Numbered from the stretch's first letter, positions 1 to 7,999 are shown. The stretch is 18,260 bases of DNA from an uncultured Prevotella sp. (GCA_937892695.1 CALBJK010000215.1:1-18260); one strand, 5' to 3'. The notes: generated from the sequence alone by a model not told the origin. Made by a program: numbers and translations.

Positions 1-1097
1 TTCCTTGAACCTGCTACGTTGCAACGTTCGCCTACATTGACAAAACGAATTTCTGGTGTAACGTCCAGTAAGTCAAGACCGCTCAGCCACAACGTATTTG
101 GCCGTGGTTTAGGAATGTGTGGTGACTTTTCTTTTACTATCGGAATATATTTCTCTATGAATTTTTCCGTTGTTCCGCAACATCCTCCTACAATGTTAAC
201 AAGATCTTCGTCAACAAATTCGGCTATTTGGGGAGCCATGCTTTCAGGTGTTTCGTCGTATTGTCCCAGACTGTTGGGCAATCCTGCGTTTGGATATGCA
301 CTTATATAATATGGAGACCTGCGTGCCAGTTCTTTCAAGAATGGCTTCATCTGTGTTGCCCCAAAGGAACAATTCAATCCTACAGAGAATATAGGATAGC
401 AACTTACGCTGGCAAGAAACGCGTCTATAGTCTGGCCACTTAGTGTACGTCCGGCCAGATCACTGACTGTTACGCTGAGCATGATTGGCAGGTCTTTGCC
501 TGTCCTTGCTATCACCGTCATTGCTGCGTCGATTGCTGCCTTGGCGTTGAGCGTATCGAATATTGTTTCAATCAAGATGGCATCCACTCCACCTTCCACA
601 AGACCTTCTATCTGTTCTTCGTATGCAGCGAACAGTTCGTCGTAGTCGACATCACGGGCTGCCGGATTGCTCACGTCCGGACTCATAGAGCATGTCTTGT
701 TGGTCGGGCCGACTGATCCTGCCACAAATCTCGATTTGGTTTCGGTTTGGAACTTGTCAGCCTCTTCTCTTGCTATTCTTGCTCCTGTAAATGCCATCTC
801 TCGAGCACAGTCGGCCATCTGATAATCGGCTTGGGATATTCGCTGACTGCTGAATGTATTTGTAGAAATTATATCAGCTCCTGCCTCAAGGTATTTGCGG
901 TGAATTTCCCTGATAACATCGGGGCGTGTTATATTGAGAATGTCGTTATTACCTTTTATCTCACAGCAGGCACCATCAAACCGTTCTCCCCGAAAGTCAC
1001 TTTCGGTGAGATTGTATTGCTGGATCATCGTGCCCATAGCACCGTCAAGAACCAGTATCCTTTCCTTTATAATTTGTCTTAATCCGTCGTTCTGCAT
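1..1097 (-). CDS. metH: Cobalamin-dependent methionine synthase MetH, N-terminal part (partial)
   Basis: Transfers a methyl group from methyltetrahydrofolate via cobalamin to homocysteine, the last step of methionine synthesis, in the cytosol. The frame is open for 365 codons from ATG 1097 to the window edge, so the C-terminal part is missing. The homocysteine-binding domain is complete: it opens with LDGAMGTMIQ, and contains GSVGPTNKT and the three zinc-ligand cysteines, Cys243 in NCSFG and Cys306/Cys307 in GGCCGT, each four residues short of E. coli Cys247, 310 and 311. The last visible residues, FVNVGERCNVAGSR, begin the pterin-binding (folate) domain, which distinguishes MetH from stand-alone homocysteine methyltransferases. 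The start codon overlaps the smpB stop by one base (TGATG), suggesting translational coupling. I see no room for a cobalamin or SAM riboswitch directly upstream, because smpB abuts it. Identification is very secure; whether the cobalamin and reactivation domains follow cannot be seen. Confidence 0.96.
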   Translation of the reverse strand, partial: MQNDGLRQIIKERILVLDGAMGTMIQQYNLTESDFRGERFDGACCEIKGNNDILNITRPDVIREIHRKYLEAGADIISTNTFSSQRISQADYQMADCAREMAFTGARIAREEADKFQTETKSRFVAGSVGPTNKTCSMSPDVSNPAARDVDYDELFAAYEEQIEGLVEGGVDAILIETIFDTLNAKAAIDAAMTVIARTGKDLPIMLSVTVSDLAGRTLSGQTIDAFLASVSCYPIFSVGLNCSFGATQMKPFLKELARRSPYYISAYPNAGLPNSLGQYDETPESMAPQIAEFVDEDLVNIVGGCCGTTEKFIEKYIPIVKEKSPHIPKPRPNTLWLSGLDLLDVTPEIRFVNVGERCNVAGSR

Positions 1098-1576
1098 CAA
1101 TAATGTTTTATTGCGCGTTCCATTTCTCTCCGGTCTTCTTTCTCTTTGAGAGTCTGACGCTTGTCGAAGTCTTTTTTGCCTTTGCATAAAGCAATGTCTA
1201 CTTTTGCCCGTCCGTGATTGTCAATGAAGACCAAAAGCGGAACAATGGTGTAACCAGTCTGTTTTGTCGCACTCTGTAGCTTGTTTATTTCTCGTTTGGT
1301 AAGAAGCAGTTTTCTGTCGCGCTTACTTTCATGATTATTGTACGAGCCATAGAAGTAAGGTGAAATGTTCATTCCTTTCACCCATACTTCACCGTTGTTA
1401 ATGTAGCAGAACGAGTCGGCCAGACTTGCCTTGCCCTGACGTATTGACTTGATTTCGGTTCCTGTTAATACAATCCCTGCTGTATATGTGTCAATGAAGA
1501 AATACTCGAATGAAGCTTTTCTGTTTCTTATATTCACCGGGCTTTTCTTCCTTATGAGTTCTTCGTCTTTATTCAT
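1097..1576 (-). CDS. smpB: SsrA-binding protein SmpB
   Basis: SmpB binds tmRNA and carries it into the empty A site of stalled ribosomes, where trans-translation tags the nascent peptide and frees the ribosome. The 159-aa length is usual for the family. Visible signatures are NRK at residues 18-20, the OB-fold strand GIVLTGTEIKSIR at 34-46, the basic stretch HESKRDRKLLL at 82-92, and the GKKDFDKRQTLK segment at 133-144 leading into the charged C-terminal tail that mimics the anticodon arm. The tail ends in basic and aromatic residues (AIKHY). The first ATG at 1576 fits the family N-terminus. The gene lies 15 nt after the DUF4375 gene and its TGA overlaps the metH ATG, so the two are probably translated as a coupled pair. 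The tmRNA gene (ssrA) is not in the window. Confidence 0.97.
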   Translation of the reverse strand: MNKDEELIRKKSPVNIRNRKASFEYFFIDTYTAGIVLTGTEIKSIRQGKASLADSFCYINNGEVWVKGMNISPYFYGSYNNHESKRDRKLLLTKREINKLQSATKQTGYTIVPLLVFIDNHGRAKVDIALCKGKKDFDKRQTLKEKEDRREMERAIKHY

Positions 1577-1591
1577 TAGAAGTAGTCTTTA

Positions 1592-2098
1592 TTATTTTTC
1601 CACTTTAGCGAATTCGTCGATGTGTTCATCAACGTATCTGGCTATGCTCTCGGTCCATACTTCTTCGTTCTCGACAAACTCGTCGTCGAGGTCATCGAAA
1701 GCCGGATACCGTTCGAACAATGCCATAAACTCTTCGTCGCTGCAGTCTTTCTCAATCTCTGTATGATACTTTTTGTATAGCTTCTGAGCAGAGAACATTA
1801 GTTTGCCCAAGTCTTGCAATCCCCACATCTTCATCATCTTGGCAAAAGGATTGAGGAAGAAAAACGGTCCGTAACCGTTGTGTATCAATTGAACGAATCC
1901 GCCGTCCATTACTTCGTCACGTAGAATGTCGTATGCAATCAATGTTAGTTGCGAAGTGTTCAGAAGAGCCATCGTTTCAGCTGTCAACGGCCATGCAACC
2001 TGTCGGATAGCATCGACAAACACCTTGACAAAGGCATCCATGTCTTGGTCTGCGGCCTTCACGACATCGCTTTCTCTGACTGTTATTTCTTTTCCCAT
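1592..2098 (-). CDS. DUF4375 (DMP19-like) family protein
   Basis: A 168-aa cytosolic protein with no signal peptide or membrane segment. The helical core at about residues 45-115 contains the recognisable DEVMDGGFVQLIHNGYG (61-77), followed by a hydrophobic PFFFLNPFAK segment, which I recognise as the DUF4375/DMP19-like fold. DMP19 itself has been reported as a DNA-mimic protein that antagonises a transcription factor, but the family at large is not functionally assigned, and its members are often found in phage or polymorphic-toxin immunity settings as well as in core genomes. The C-terminal third (residues 112-168) is strongly acidic, with clusters such as DDLDDEFVENEE, compatible with mimicry but not proof of it. 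The gene sits 32 nt after the ABC permease and 15 nt before smpB on the same strand. The family call is fairly sure; the function is unknown. Confidence 0.75.
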   Translation of the reverse strand: MGKEITVRESDVVKAADQDMDAFVKVFVDAIRQVAWPLTAETMALLNTSQLTLIAYDILRDEVMDGGFVQLIHNGYGPFFFLNPFAKMMKMWGLQDLGKLMFSAQKLYKKYHTEIEKDCSDEEFMALFERYPAFDDLDDEFVENEEVWTESIARYVDEHIDEFAKVEK

Positions 2099-2130
2099 GA
2101 CTCTATTTCTATGTGGCGTATTGCCTGTTT

Positions 2131-3330
2131 CTATTTTCGGCTGTTCCAGATGCCGATTACTTTATTGCGTATTACAACTATGTTCATAACCGAAACCAGT
2201 GCAAAGAGCACCAGCCCTATTCCTATTGTCGGCAGCACTGTGCCTTCTTCCATTTCGGGGAACAATGTCTCCATTATGTCCATGTAGTAGGCGCGGACAA
2301 AGAAGAGTGACACAAGCACAATCACGAGTACTAAAAGGTTGAGCGACAGTGTGAGCAGCTGGTAAGGGCGTGCCACCATCGACGGACTGTACCCGATGAG
2401 CAGCAGATTCTCAAGTTTGGTCGAGTTCTTCTGAACCAGAAGATATATGCTTAACATCAGTATGTAGAAACTGAGCGCAGAAATGGTCAGACCTACAATC
2501 AGCACAATCGTTACAAGGATTTTGAGGAAATAGGTTATCTTCTCGGCATCCATGTTGTTCTCAGAAATGTCGTAGCCCTGATTGTCCATGTATTTTGAAA
2601 TGCTGTTGTCTGTCGGATTTTTCACGTCTATTATCAGACGTGTCGGGTCGTTCTGTGCCCCGTCCGAATAGTATCCGTTGCTCCAGTCCATGAAACTCTG
2701 CGGCACCAGTATTGAGTTCAGACGGTTAGAGAAGCCGATGACCCGTCCTTTATAACTGTCGTCGTGTCCGTTTCCACGGATGAAGACTGTGAAGTCAATC
2801 ATACCCACTAGTCCGTCGCTAAGCTTTGGCATCGAATGGCTCTGGGCGAATCCGAAATTGTACATCGTGATGTAAGAACGGGGCAATATTATCGGAATCT
2901 CTTTTGACCCAGGAGTGTACTTCCATTTGTCGAGAGGCACGTCGACGAAATTGTCGGGCACACTTTCAAAGAACAATTCAGAATTGAGGACGTTCACCCC
3001 GTTTACTCCCATTGACGCATCGACTTTATAGTTGGTCGAAGTGAACTGTCCGACATTCTTCACAAACTTCTGTTCGCCCAATTCTTCTTTTTCTGCTTTA
3101 CTGAAAGTGTTTGTCCTGCCTGAAAGTGCTGAGGTTGCACCGACTTTTTTGCTTATTATAATGTAGTCGGCCTTCATGAAGCTGTCCTCGCTCGTGAATA
3201 CAGGCAGTATGTCTTTATATAGTTGTACTCCGAACAGAACGATGAACATACCGAACAGATTGGCAAAAAAGAATCCGACAAACTGTGGTATGCTAATGTG
3301 CTGGCGCAGCAATTTCCAAACCAAATTCAT
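2131..3330 (-). CDS. FtsX/MacB-like ABC transporter permease
   Basis: A 399-aa inner-membrane protein with the topology of type VII (MacB/FtsX/LolC-like) permeases: a short basic N-terminus, TM1 at about residues 17-37, a large extracytoplasmic domain at about 40-265, then three more membrane helices at roughly 268-298, 325-346 and 365-387. The loop KNSTKLENLLLIGYSPSMVA (301-320) resembles the cytoplasmic coupling segment of FtsX-like domains (usually 'E...LR.LG.S...I'). Proteins of this class usually act as mechanotransmitters or lipoprotein/peptide movers rather than channels. Its ATG overlaps the stop of the upstream ATPase gene by 4 nt (ATGA), so the two are surely partners. The substrate is unknown. 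The lipoprotein gene immediately upstream of the ATPase is a candidate partner or cargo, by context only. Confidence 0.82.
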   Translation of the reverse strand: MNLVWKLLRQHISIPQFVGFFFANLFGMFIVLFGVQLYKDILPVFTSEDSFMKADYIIISKKVGATSALSGRTNTFSKAEKEELGEQKFVKNVGQFTSTNYKVDASMGVNGVNVLNSELFFESVPDNFVDVPLDKWKYTPGSKEIPIILPRSYITMYNFGFAQSHSMPKLSDGLVGMIDFTVFIRGNGHDDSYKGRVIGFSNRLNSILVPQSFMDWSNGYYSDGAQNDPTRLIIDVKNPTDNSISKYMDNQGYDISENNMDAEKITYFLKILVTIVLIVGLTISALSFYILMLSIYLLVQKNSTKLENLLLIGYSPSMVARPYQLLTLSLNLLVLVIVLVSLFFVRAYYMDIMETLFPEMEEGTVLPTIGIGLVLFALVSVMNIVVIRNKVIGIWNSRK

Positions 3331-3971
3331 AGTTTAAATGTCCTTTCGTAATCAAGATTTATGTGTTTGCCGATGCTTGTCATTATTACTCCCGCCCCTT
3401 GTTTGTGGGCTTCTTCCATAAGTATCTGACCCATGATGGTGGCATTTGCATCGTCGAGATGGCTTATCGGTTCGTCGAGCAAGATGAAGTCGAACGGTTG
3501 GACAAGAGCACGGATTAGTGCCACGCGTTGCTGCTGACCGTAAGACATAAGACCTATTTTCGAGTCCATCTTATCGGCTATGCCGAGCATCCCGAACCAT
3601 TTCTCTACGTCTTTACGCTCCTTGAACCCTGTGAGGCGGTTCTTTATTTCTACATTCTCGTAAGCCGTGAGTTCTGGAAACAGTCTTAACTCTTGGAAAA
3701 GATGGCTAATGTGGGTCTTCCTCATCTCTACCCATTCGTTTATTCCGAGTGTCTTCGTGTCGGTATTGTCAAAGAATACGGTCCCGGTGTAGTCGTGGCG
3801 ATAGCCGACAACATAGCTGCAAAACGTACTTTTGCCTTTTCCGCTTGCTGCTTCGACAAGATACAGATGACCTTTCTTAAAAGTGATGTTCTGCTGCCAT
3901 ACTTCAGAGTGCATGTCTGTCCTGTTTCTGAAAACTTCGGGCAATACAGAATTGAATTTTATTTCGTCCAT
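3327..3971 (-). CDS. ABC transporter ATP-binding protein with atypical motifs
   Basis: A 214-aa stand-alone nucleotide-binding domain, the energiser of the overlapping permease. Walker A is at 41-49 (AASGKGKST, the usual first Gly replaced by Ala), the Q-loop at Gln93 (HLFQELRLFPELTAYENV), the signature at 142-149 (MSYGQQQR in place of LSGGQQQR), Walker B with catalytic Glu167 at 161-168 (DFILLDEP), and the D-loop SHLDD at 170-174. The H-loop position, normally Thr-His, reads MTSIGKH (197-203), so the switch histidine appears replaced by Ser199. A His lies four residues later and could conceivably substitute. Retention of the Walker lysine and catalytic Glu suggests it can still bind and perhaps hydrolyse ATP. 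It resembles the FtsE/LolD/MacB-type ATPases. It begins 10 nt after the DUF4836 lipoprotein gene and overlaps the permease start. Confidence 0.9.
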   Translation of the reverse strand: MDEIKFNSVLPEVFRNRTDMHSEVWQQNITFKKGHLYLVEAASGKGKSTFCSYVVGYRHDYTGTVFFDNTDTKTLGINEWVEMRKTHISHLFQELRLFPELTAYENVEIKNRLTGFKERKDVEKWFGMLGIADKMDSKIGLMSYGQQQRVALIRALVQPFDFILLDEPISHLDDANATIMGQILMEEAHKQGAGVIMTSIGKHINLDYERTFKL

Positions 3972-3981
3972 TATGATTATT

Positions 3982-5346
3982 TCATTTTACCATATACGTT
4001 ACTGTCTTCACTTCGCCGAGAAGTGGTTTCATTATGTGCATAGCAGTTTTCACTACTTTGTTGTCTTTCTCCATTTTCTCCAGATTGAGGACGATGACGA
4101 AGCGTTGTCCCTTTATTCTATTATTGCTTGCATCCGTTCTCTTCTTGCCTGTGGCTGCCGTTGAAGCATTGGCATTCTTGAAAAAGAAATGGCGTTTGTC
4201 AGCTGTCACACCGAAGTCGAATACAGTTTTGCCGTTGATGTACTTGTATGTTCCTGCCTTTTTGTCGGGCACGATTCTGCTGCCTGACGGACACGAACTC
4301 ATCCAGTATCCTACGTCTTTTAGCCAATCTGTGTCGGACAGTTCGGCGGCCATTTCCATGTTCATGTTGTCTGCGTCCATCCCACCTGTTCCTACAAACA
4401 GGTCGCCGTCGATGCTCTGAATAATTTTGTTCATGTCAATGGCTGTGTTTGCACCAGCCAGCAACACCTGTAGCGTCTTGTTGTTCTGGAGTAAGGGCAG
4501 AAACTGCTTGCCGTCAACATTGGCGTACAATTCTAATGGTGAACTGTCAGCCATTTTCTTGTACATGCCCTTTATAGGACGGAAGACGTTCATCGATTTG
4601 TTAAGTGCTGCATCGATACTTTTGTCGAAAGAAAACGACTTTCCATCAATCTCAATACTGTTGCCTTTTTTGCTTATTCCGGCTGCGATATAAATCTGCG
4701 ATGCGTCAGCGTCTTTCGGAGCTCCGAGAGTGAACGGAGCTATGAACTTCTCTGGCAGAGCCTGTGTCTGAGCCACAAATGCTACAGGCGAGTCAACCGA
4801 ATCGAGACGCTCATAAATTTTGGATGAAACGATGCTACGGTCTTCATCTTGTTTCAGGTATTTCCCTATCGAATGTCTTGCTTCTGCTTGTTCAGGTACA
4901 GCAACCGGTCCTATAGCGAGAAGAGCGTCATCAGAGAAACCTATTACCCAAGAATTGGACAGCACCGTGAAACGTATTCCATCGTGTTCTTTTATCTTTT
5001 CACATTTTCCTTTAGACGAAAGACGGTTGAAGAAATCAGCCATGTCGTCACCGTCTTTCACTTTAGCACATGCCCCGATATTACCGTCTATGGTTTCAAA
5101 AAAATAAATCTTGCTGCCAAAATCTATTCCTGTGTCGCCGACCTTGTAAGTTCCAAGTATGCTCTTTAACATATCCTCTTGGCTTTTAGATACATCTGTT
5201 GCAGACGCATCTACAGACATCAGAGCAATGCTGTTGCCTGGTATTGCGGAGACATAGTCGGTGTCAGAGCATGAAGATGTCAGTAGTGTAATAATACTAA
5301 CTGACAGTAGTCCGAAAAAAGATGCAAAAGAATTAAAACATTTCAT
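3982..5346 (-). CDS. DUF4836 family lipoprotein
   Basis: A 454-aa exported protein. The N-terminus has a hydrophobic segment at about residues 8-23 ending in a lipobox-like LLTSSC with Cys26 as the likely lipidated residue, followed by SDTD. An acidic run just after the cysteine is compatible with the surface-export signals described in Bacteroidetes, though this one is weak. After it come 'IPGNSIALMSVDA' and paired halves of about 200 residues rich in 'GS..YFF', 'FAV..' and 'DLFVGTGG'-type strands, the pattern of DUF4836 proteins (assigned from memory of the family). The family has no assigned biochemical function. The gene stands between rsmE (18 nt) and the ABC ATPase/permease pair (10 nt), on the same strand. 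That spacing suggests it works in the envelope with the transporter, which is an inference. Confidence 0.72.
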   Translation of the reverse strand: MKCFNSFASFFGLLSVSIITLLTSSCSDTDYVSAIPGNSIALMSVDASATDVSKSQEDMLKSILGTYKVGDTGIDFGSKIYFFETIDGNIGACAKVKDGDDMADFFNRLSSKGKCEKIKEHDGIRFTVLSNSWVIGFSDDALLAIGPVAVPEQAEARHSIGKYLKQDEDRSIVSSKIYERLDSVDSPVAFVAQTQALPEKFIAPFTLGAPKDADASQIYIAAGISKKGNSIEIDGKSFSFDKSIDAALNKSMNVFRPIKGMYKKMADSSPLELYANVDGKQFLPLLQNNKTLQVLLAGANTAIDMNKIIQSIDGDLFVGTGGMDADNMNMEMAAELSDTDWLKDVGYWMSSCPSGSRIVPDKKAGTYKYINGKTVFDFGVTADKRHFFFKNANASTAATGKKRTDASNNRIKGQRFVIVLNLEKMEKDNKVVKTAMHIMKPLLGEVKTVTYMVK

Positions 5347-5364
5347 ATTCTAATCTATTTCTTG

Positions 5365-6090
5365 TTATTTCTCTCTTAATGAAAGCTGTGCGGCCATAAC
5401 AGCGTAAAGTCCTGCCGTCTCGGTGCGCAGACGACTCTTACCTAGGCTCACCGATTCGTACCCGGCGCGTATTGCAGTCTCGACTTCACCTACAGAAAAA
5501 TCGCCTTCTGGTCCTATCATAACGGTTATGTCCTCGTCTGCCGCCCGTTTAGACAGCTCTTCGAACAAATCTTTGCGCTCGAACTGGTCATAGCAGTGGG
5601 CTATATACTTGCGTCCTTGTCTCGACTGTTTTATGAAGTCCATGCATGGAACCATGCCTTCTATGCGTGGCATCCATGCTTTGCGGCTTTGTTTTACTGC
5701 CGATATGACAATTTTCTCTATGCGTTCGGTTTTCAGCACTTTACGTTCAGAGAAGTGACAGTCAAGAAACGCCAACTTGTCGAAACCTATTTCGGTGGCT
5801 TTCTCAGCCATCCATTCTATCCGGTCGAGCATCTTGGTAGGAGCAATGGCCAGCGTAATGTTTCCGTGCCACGACTTATGTTCTTCCTTGATTTCTTTAA
5901 TCGAGAACATGCAGTGCTTGCTTGTCACCAGAGCTACTTCGGCTGTGGCGACATGTCCCTTGCCGTCTAGCAGAAACATCTCTTCTCCGTTCTTCATGCG
6001 TAGTACGCGTATAGCGTGTACTGCCTCGCCTTCAGTCAGCTCGTTGCTGTTCTCCAGGTCTGGGACGTAGAAATATCTTGCTTCTTTCAC
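5365..6090 (-). CDS. rsmE: 16S rRNA (uracil-1498-N3)-methyltransferase RsmE
   Basis: Methylates N3 of U1498 of 16S rRNA in the decoding region of the 30S subunit, using S-adenosylmethionine. The 241-aa length matches the family. The N-terminal PUA-like domain carries RYFYVP and HAIRVLRM (25-32); the SPOUT methyltransferase domain has the linker TKMLDRIEWMAEKATEIG, and the knotted SAM-binding site is formed by MIGPEGDFS (191-199) and LGKSRLRTETA (216-226). Both are hallmark RsmE motifs and appear intact. The start ATG overlaps the stop of the upstream bifunctional nuclease gene by 4 nt (ATGA), indicating coupled translation. The call is very secure. Confidence 0.97.
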   Translation of the reverse strand: MKEARYFYVPDLENSNELTEGEAVHAIRVLRMKNGEEMFLLDGKGHVATAEVALVTSKHCMFSIKEIKEEHKSWHGNITLAIAPTKMLDRIEWMAEKATEIGFDKLAFLDCHFSERKVLKTERIEKIVISAVKQSRKAWMPRIEGMVPCMDFIKQSRQGRKYIAHCYDQFERKDLFEELSKRAADEDITVMIGPEGDFSVGEVETAIRAGYESVSLGKSRLRTETAGLYAVMAAQLSLREK

Positions 6091-6659
6091 TGTCTTTCCT
6101 CGTTTTCTGAAGAACGTTTCTTCATACGCCGTTTTTGTTCGTCTCTCAGTTGTGAGGCCAACTCATAATTTTCGTCATTAATAGCCTTTTCCATTGCCGA
6201 TTTCAGCATGTCGTCGCTAATGGCATTTACAGGAATTGACAATCCTTGCGCCCCTGCGTGGAATGGTACGCTCTGGCGCATCATAAGCGACCTTTCCATA
6301 AAGAGTGGAAGTCCGCTGATGCATGAAAGCAGCACTGCATCACTTGCTCTCATCTGTACTGTGTACGCAGTGTCTGTATTGACAAGTGCAGCACTATATT
6401 GCCCGTCATATATTCCGTTTATGACAATATCAAAATGCTCGCCGACAGCTTGTTTCAGCATTTTCCAAAGTGCCTCAGGCAACATCTTGTTTGTTATGGG
6501 AGTGTCGGCCATTCGCATACTGAACTCGTGCTCGACATGTCTGTCGCATACGATTGTAACCTGGCGGATTTCGGCCTCATCCGTCAAGACAATCAGTCCC
6601 ATTTTTTCAGTACCGACAATTTCAGACAAGCCTCTGAATTTCAACCGTATTCTTTCCAT
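6087..6659 (-). CDS. Bifunctional nuclease (DUF151) family protein with UVR motif
   Basis: A 190-aa cytosolic protein. Residues about 3-125 form a DUF151/BFN-like domain, recognised by the alternating strand pattern and the conserved RASDAVLLSCISGLPLF (104-120). Residues about 151-178 form a UvrB/UvrC-type helix-turn-helix motif (AMEKAINDENYELASQLRD). Plant and bacterial BFN proteins have been reported to have RNase and DNase activity, but catalytic residues in this branch are not established, so activity is presumed only. The combination of a DUF151 domain with a C-terminal UVR motif is a common Bacteroidetes architecture. The gene lies 14 nt after nupG and overlaps rsmE by 4 nt. A link between nucleic-acid breakdown and nucleoside uptake is a tempting reading of the context, but it is unproven. 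Confidence 0.9.
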   Translation of the reverse strand: MERIRLKFRGLSEIVGTEKMGLIVLTDEAEIRQVTIVCDRHVEHEFSMRMADTPITNKMLPEALWKMLKQAVGEHFDIVINGIYDGQYSAALVNTDTAYTVQMRASDAVLLSCISGLPLFMERSLMMRQSVPFHAGAQGLSIPVNAISDDMLKSAMEKAINDENYELASQLRDEQKRRMKKRSSENEERQ

Positions 6660-6673
6660 CTATCTGATTCTTT

Positions 6674-7999
6674 TTAGTTCGGAATGTCTCTTTTCGATTC
6701 ATCCCTGTCGCGTCTGCCTTTAAAGACAATGGCAAAAGCGATGCCTACGGCAAGAGCGTATCCCGAAAAGACAAACCAGCACGACCGCCAGTCGCCAAGC
6801 AGATAACCTTCGGTTGTCCACTGGCAGTAATGATTGATAATTTCACCTGCAAGAAGTGTGCCGATGGTTGCTCCAAGTCCGTTTGTCATAAGCATGAACA
6901 GTCCCTGTGCCGATGCTCTGATCTTTACATCACATTCCTTGTCTACAAACAGACCGCCCGAGACATTGAAGAAATCGAAAGCAACCCCATAGACGATACA
7001 GGAAAGAACAAAAAGGATTACACCCGGGAAGGCTGGGTTGCCCAGTCCGAAGAATCCAAAGCGTAACACCCACGCGAACATCGCTATAAGCATGACTGTC
7101 TTGATGCCGTAACGGCGCAGGAAAAATGGAATGAGCAGTATGCACAACGCTTCGGATACCTGGGATATCGAAACAAGTAGCGTCGCGTTGTTGGCGGCAA
7201 ACGTGTCGGCCATTCCTGCTATGCCCTTGAAGCTTGTTATGAATGGTGTGGCGTAACCGTTCGTAATCTGCAGAGACATTCCCAAGAGACATGAGAATAC
7301 AAAAAACAACGCCATGCGGCGGTTCTTGAGCAGACGGAATGCGTTCAGCCCGAGTGTCTCGCTCAGACTGCTGCTGTCCTTGCGTACGATCTTGCATTGT
7401 GGCAGGGTGAAACAATATGCGAAAAGCACCAGACTCAGCAGTCCCGATACGAGAAACTGCATGTGGGTGTATTGGAATTTGTTCTCGTTTTCCATCAGAG
7501 AAAACGTAAACGCGCCGTTGTCTATCACCGCGCAATTGACAAACCACATGGTTATGATGAATCCTACCGTTCCGAAAACTCTTATAGGCGGAAAGTCGCG
7601 CACGGTGTCTAGTCCGTTGTTCTTCAGTATGGTGAATGCCGAAGTGTTGGATAACGCGAGCGTCGGCATGTAGAATGCCACGCTGAACGTGTACAGCCCG
7701 ATGAACATCGCCTTGTCGGGCGTGGCCGACATCGAACCCATCACACAGAGGCCTATCATAGCCAGACCTGCCAGAAAATGGCAATAGCCAAGAATCCGTT
7801 GGGGTTGTATGTATTTGTCTGCGATGATGCCCATAAGGGTCGGCATGAAAATAGAGACTATGCCCTGTATAGCATAAAACCAAGATATCTCGCTTCCCAT
7901 GCCGACATGTCCGAGATAGTTGCCCATAGAGGTGAGGTAGGCTCCCCAAACGGCAAACTCCAGAAAATTCATCAGTATCAGTCGCAATTTCAAATTCAT
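6674..7999 (-). CDS. nupG: NupG-type nucleoside:H+ symporter (MFS)
   Basis: Imports purine and pyrimidine nucleosides across the inner membrane with protons. The 441-aa protein has the MFS pattern of about twelve membrane helices and is close to E. coli NupG (about 418 aa) throughout as I recall it: the start MNLKL, the loop-2/3 motif IADKYI, FYMPTLALSNT (109-119), DFPPIRVFGTVGF (135-147), the RYGIKTVMLI stretch and, near the C-terminus, FDFFNVSGGLFVDKE followed by IRASAQGLFMLMTNG. No interruptions are seen. It is the first gene of the minus-strand run, and the upstream intergenic region carries a TAAATTTG box at 8024-8031. A long alternative frame on the same strand is a shadow of this gene. 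The substrate class is secure; which nucleosides are favoured cannot be read from sequence. Confidence 0.93.
   Translation of the reverse strand: MNLKLRLILMNFLEFAVWGAYLTSMGNYLGHVGMGSEISWFYAIQGIVSIFMPTLMGIIADKYIQPQRILGYCHFLAGLAMIGLCVMGSMSATPDKAMFIGLYTFSVAFYMPTLALSNTSAFTILKNNGLDTVRDFPPIRVFGTVGFIITMWFVNCAVIDNGAFTFSLMENENKFQYTHMQFLVSGLLSLVLFAYCFTLPQCKIVRKDSSSLSETLGLNAFRLLKNRRMALFFVFSCLLGMSLQITNGYATPFITSFKGIAGMADTFAANNATLLVSISQVSEALCILLIPFFLRRYGIKTVMLIAMFAWVLRFGFFGLGNPAFPGVILFVLSCIVYGVAFDFFNVSGGLFVDKECDVKIRASAQGLFMLMTNGLGATIGTLLAGEIINHYCQWTTEGYLLGDWRSCWFVFSGYALAVGIAFAIVFKGRRDRDESKRDIPN

Noticed and set aside
6930..7949. A 339-codon open frame on the minus strand inside nupG
   Set aside because: Same strand, different frame; composition is Arg/His/Ser-rich and shows no domain, while the other frame is a full NupG match. 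A shadow due to codon bias.
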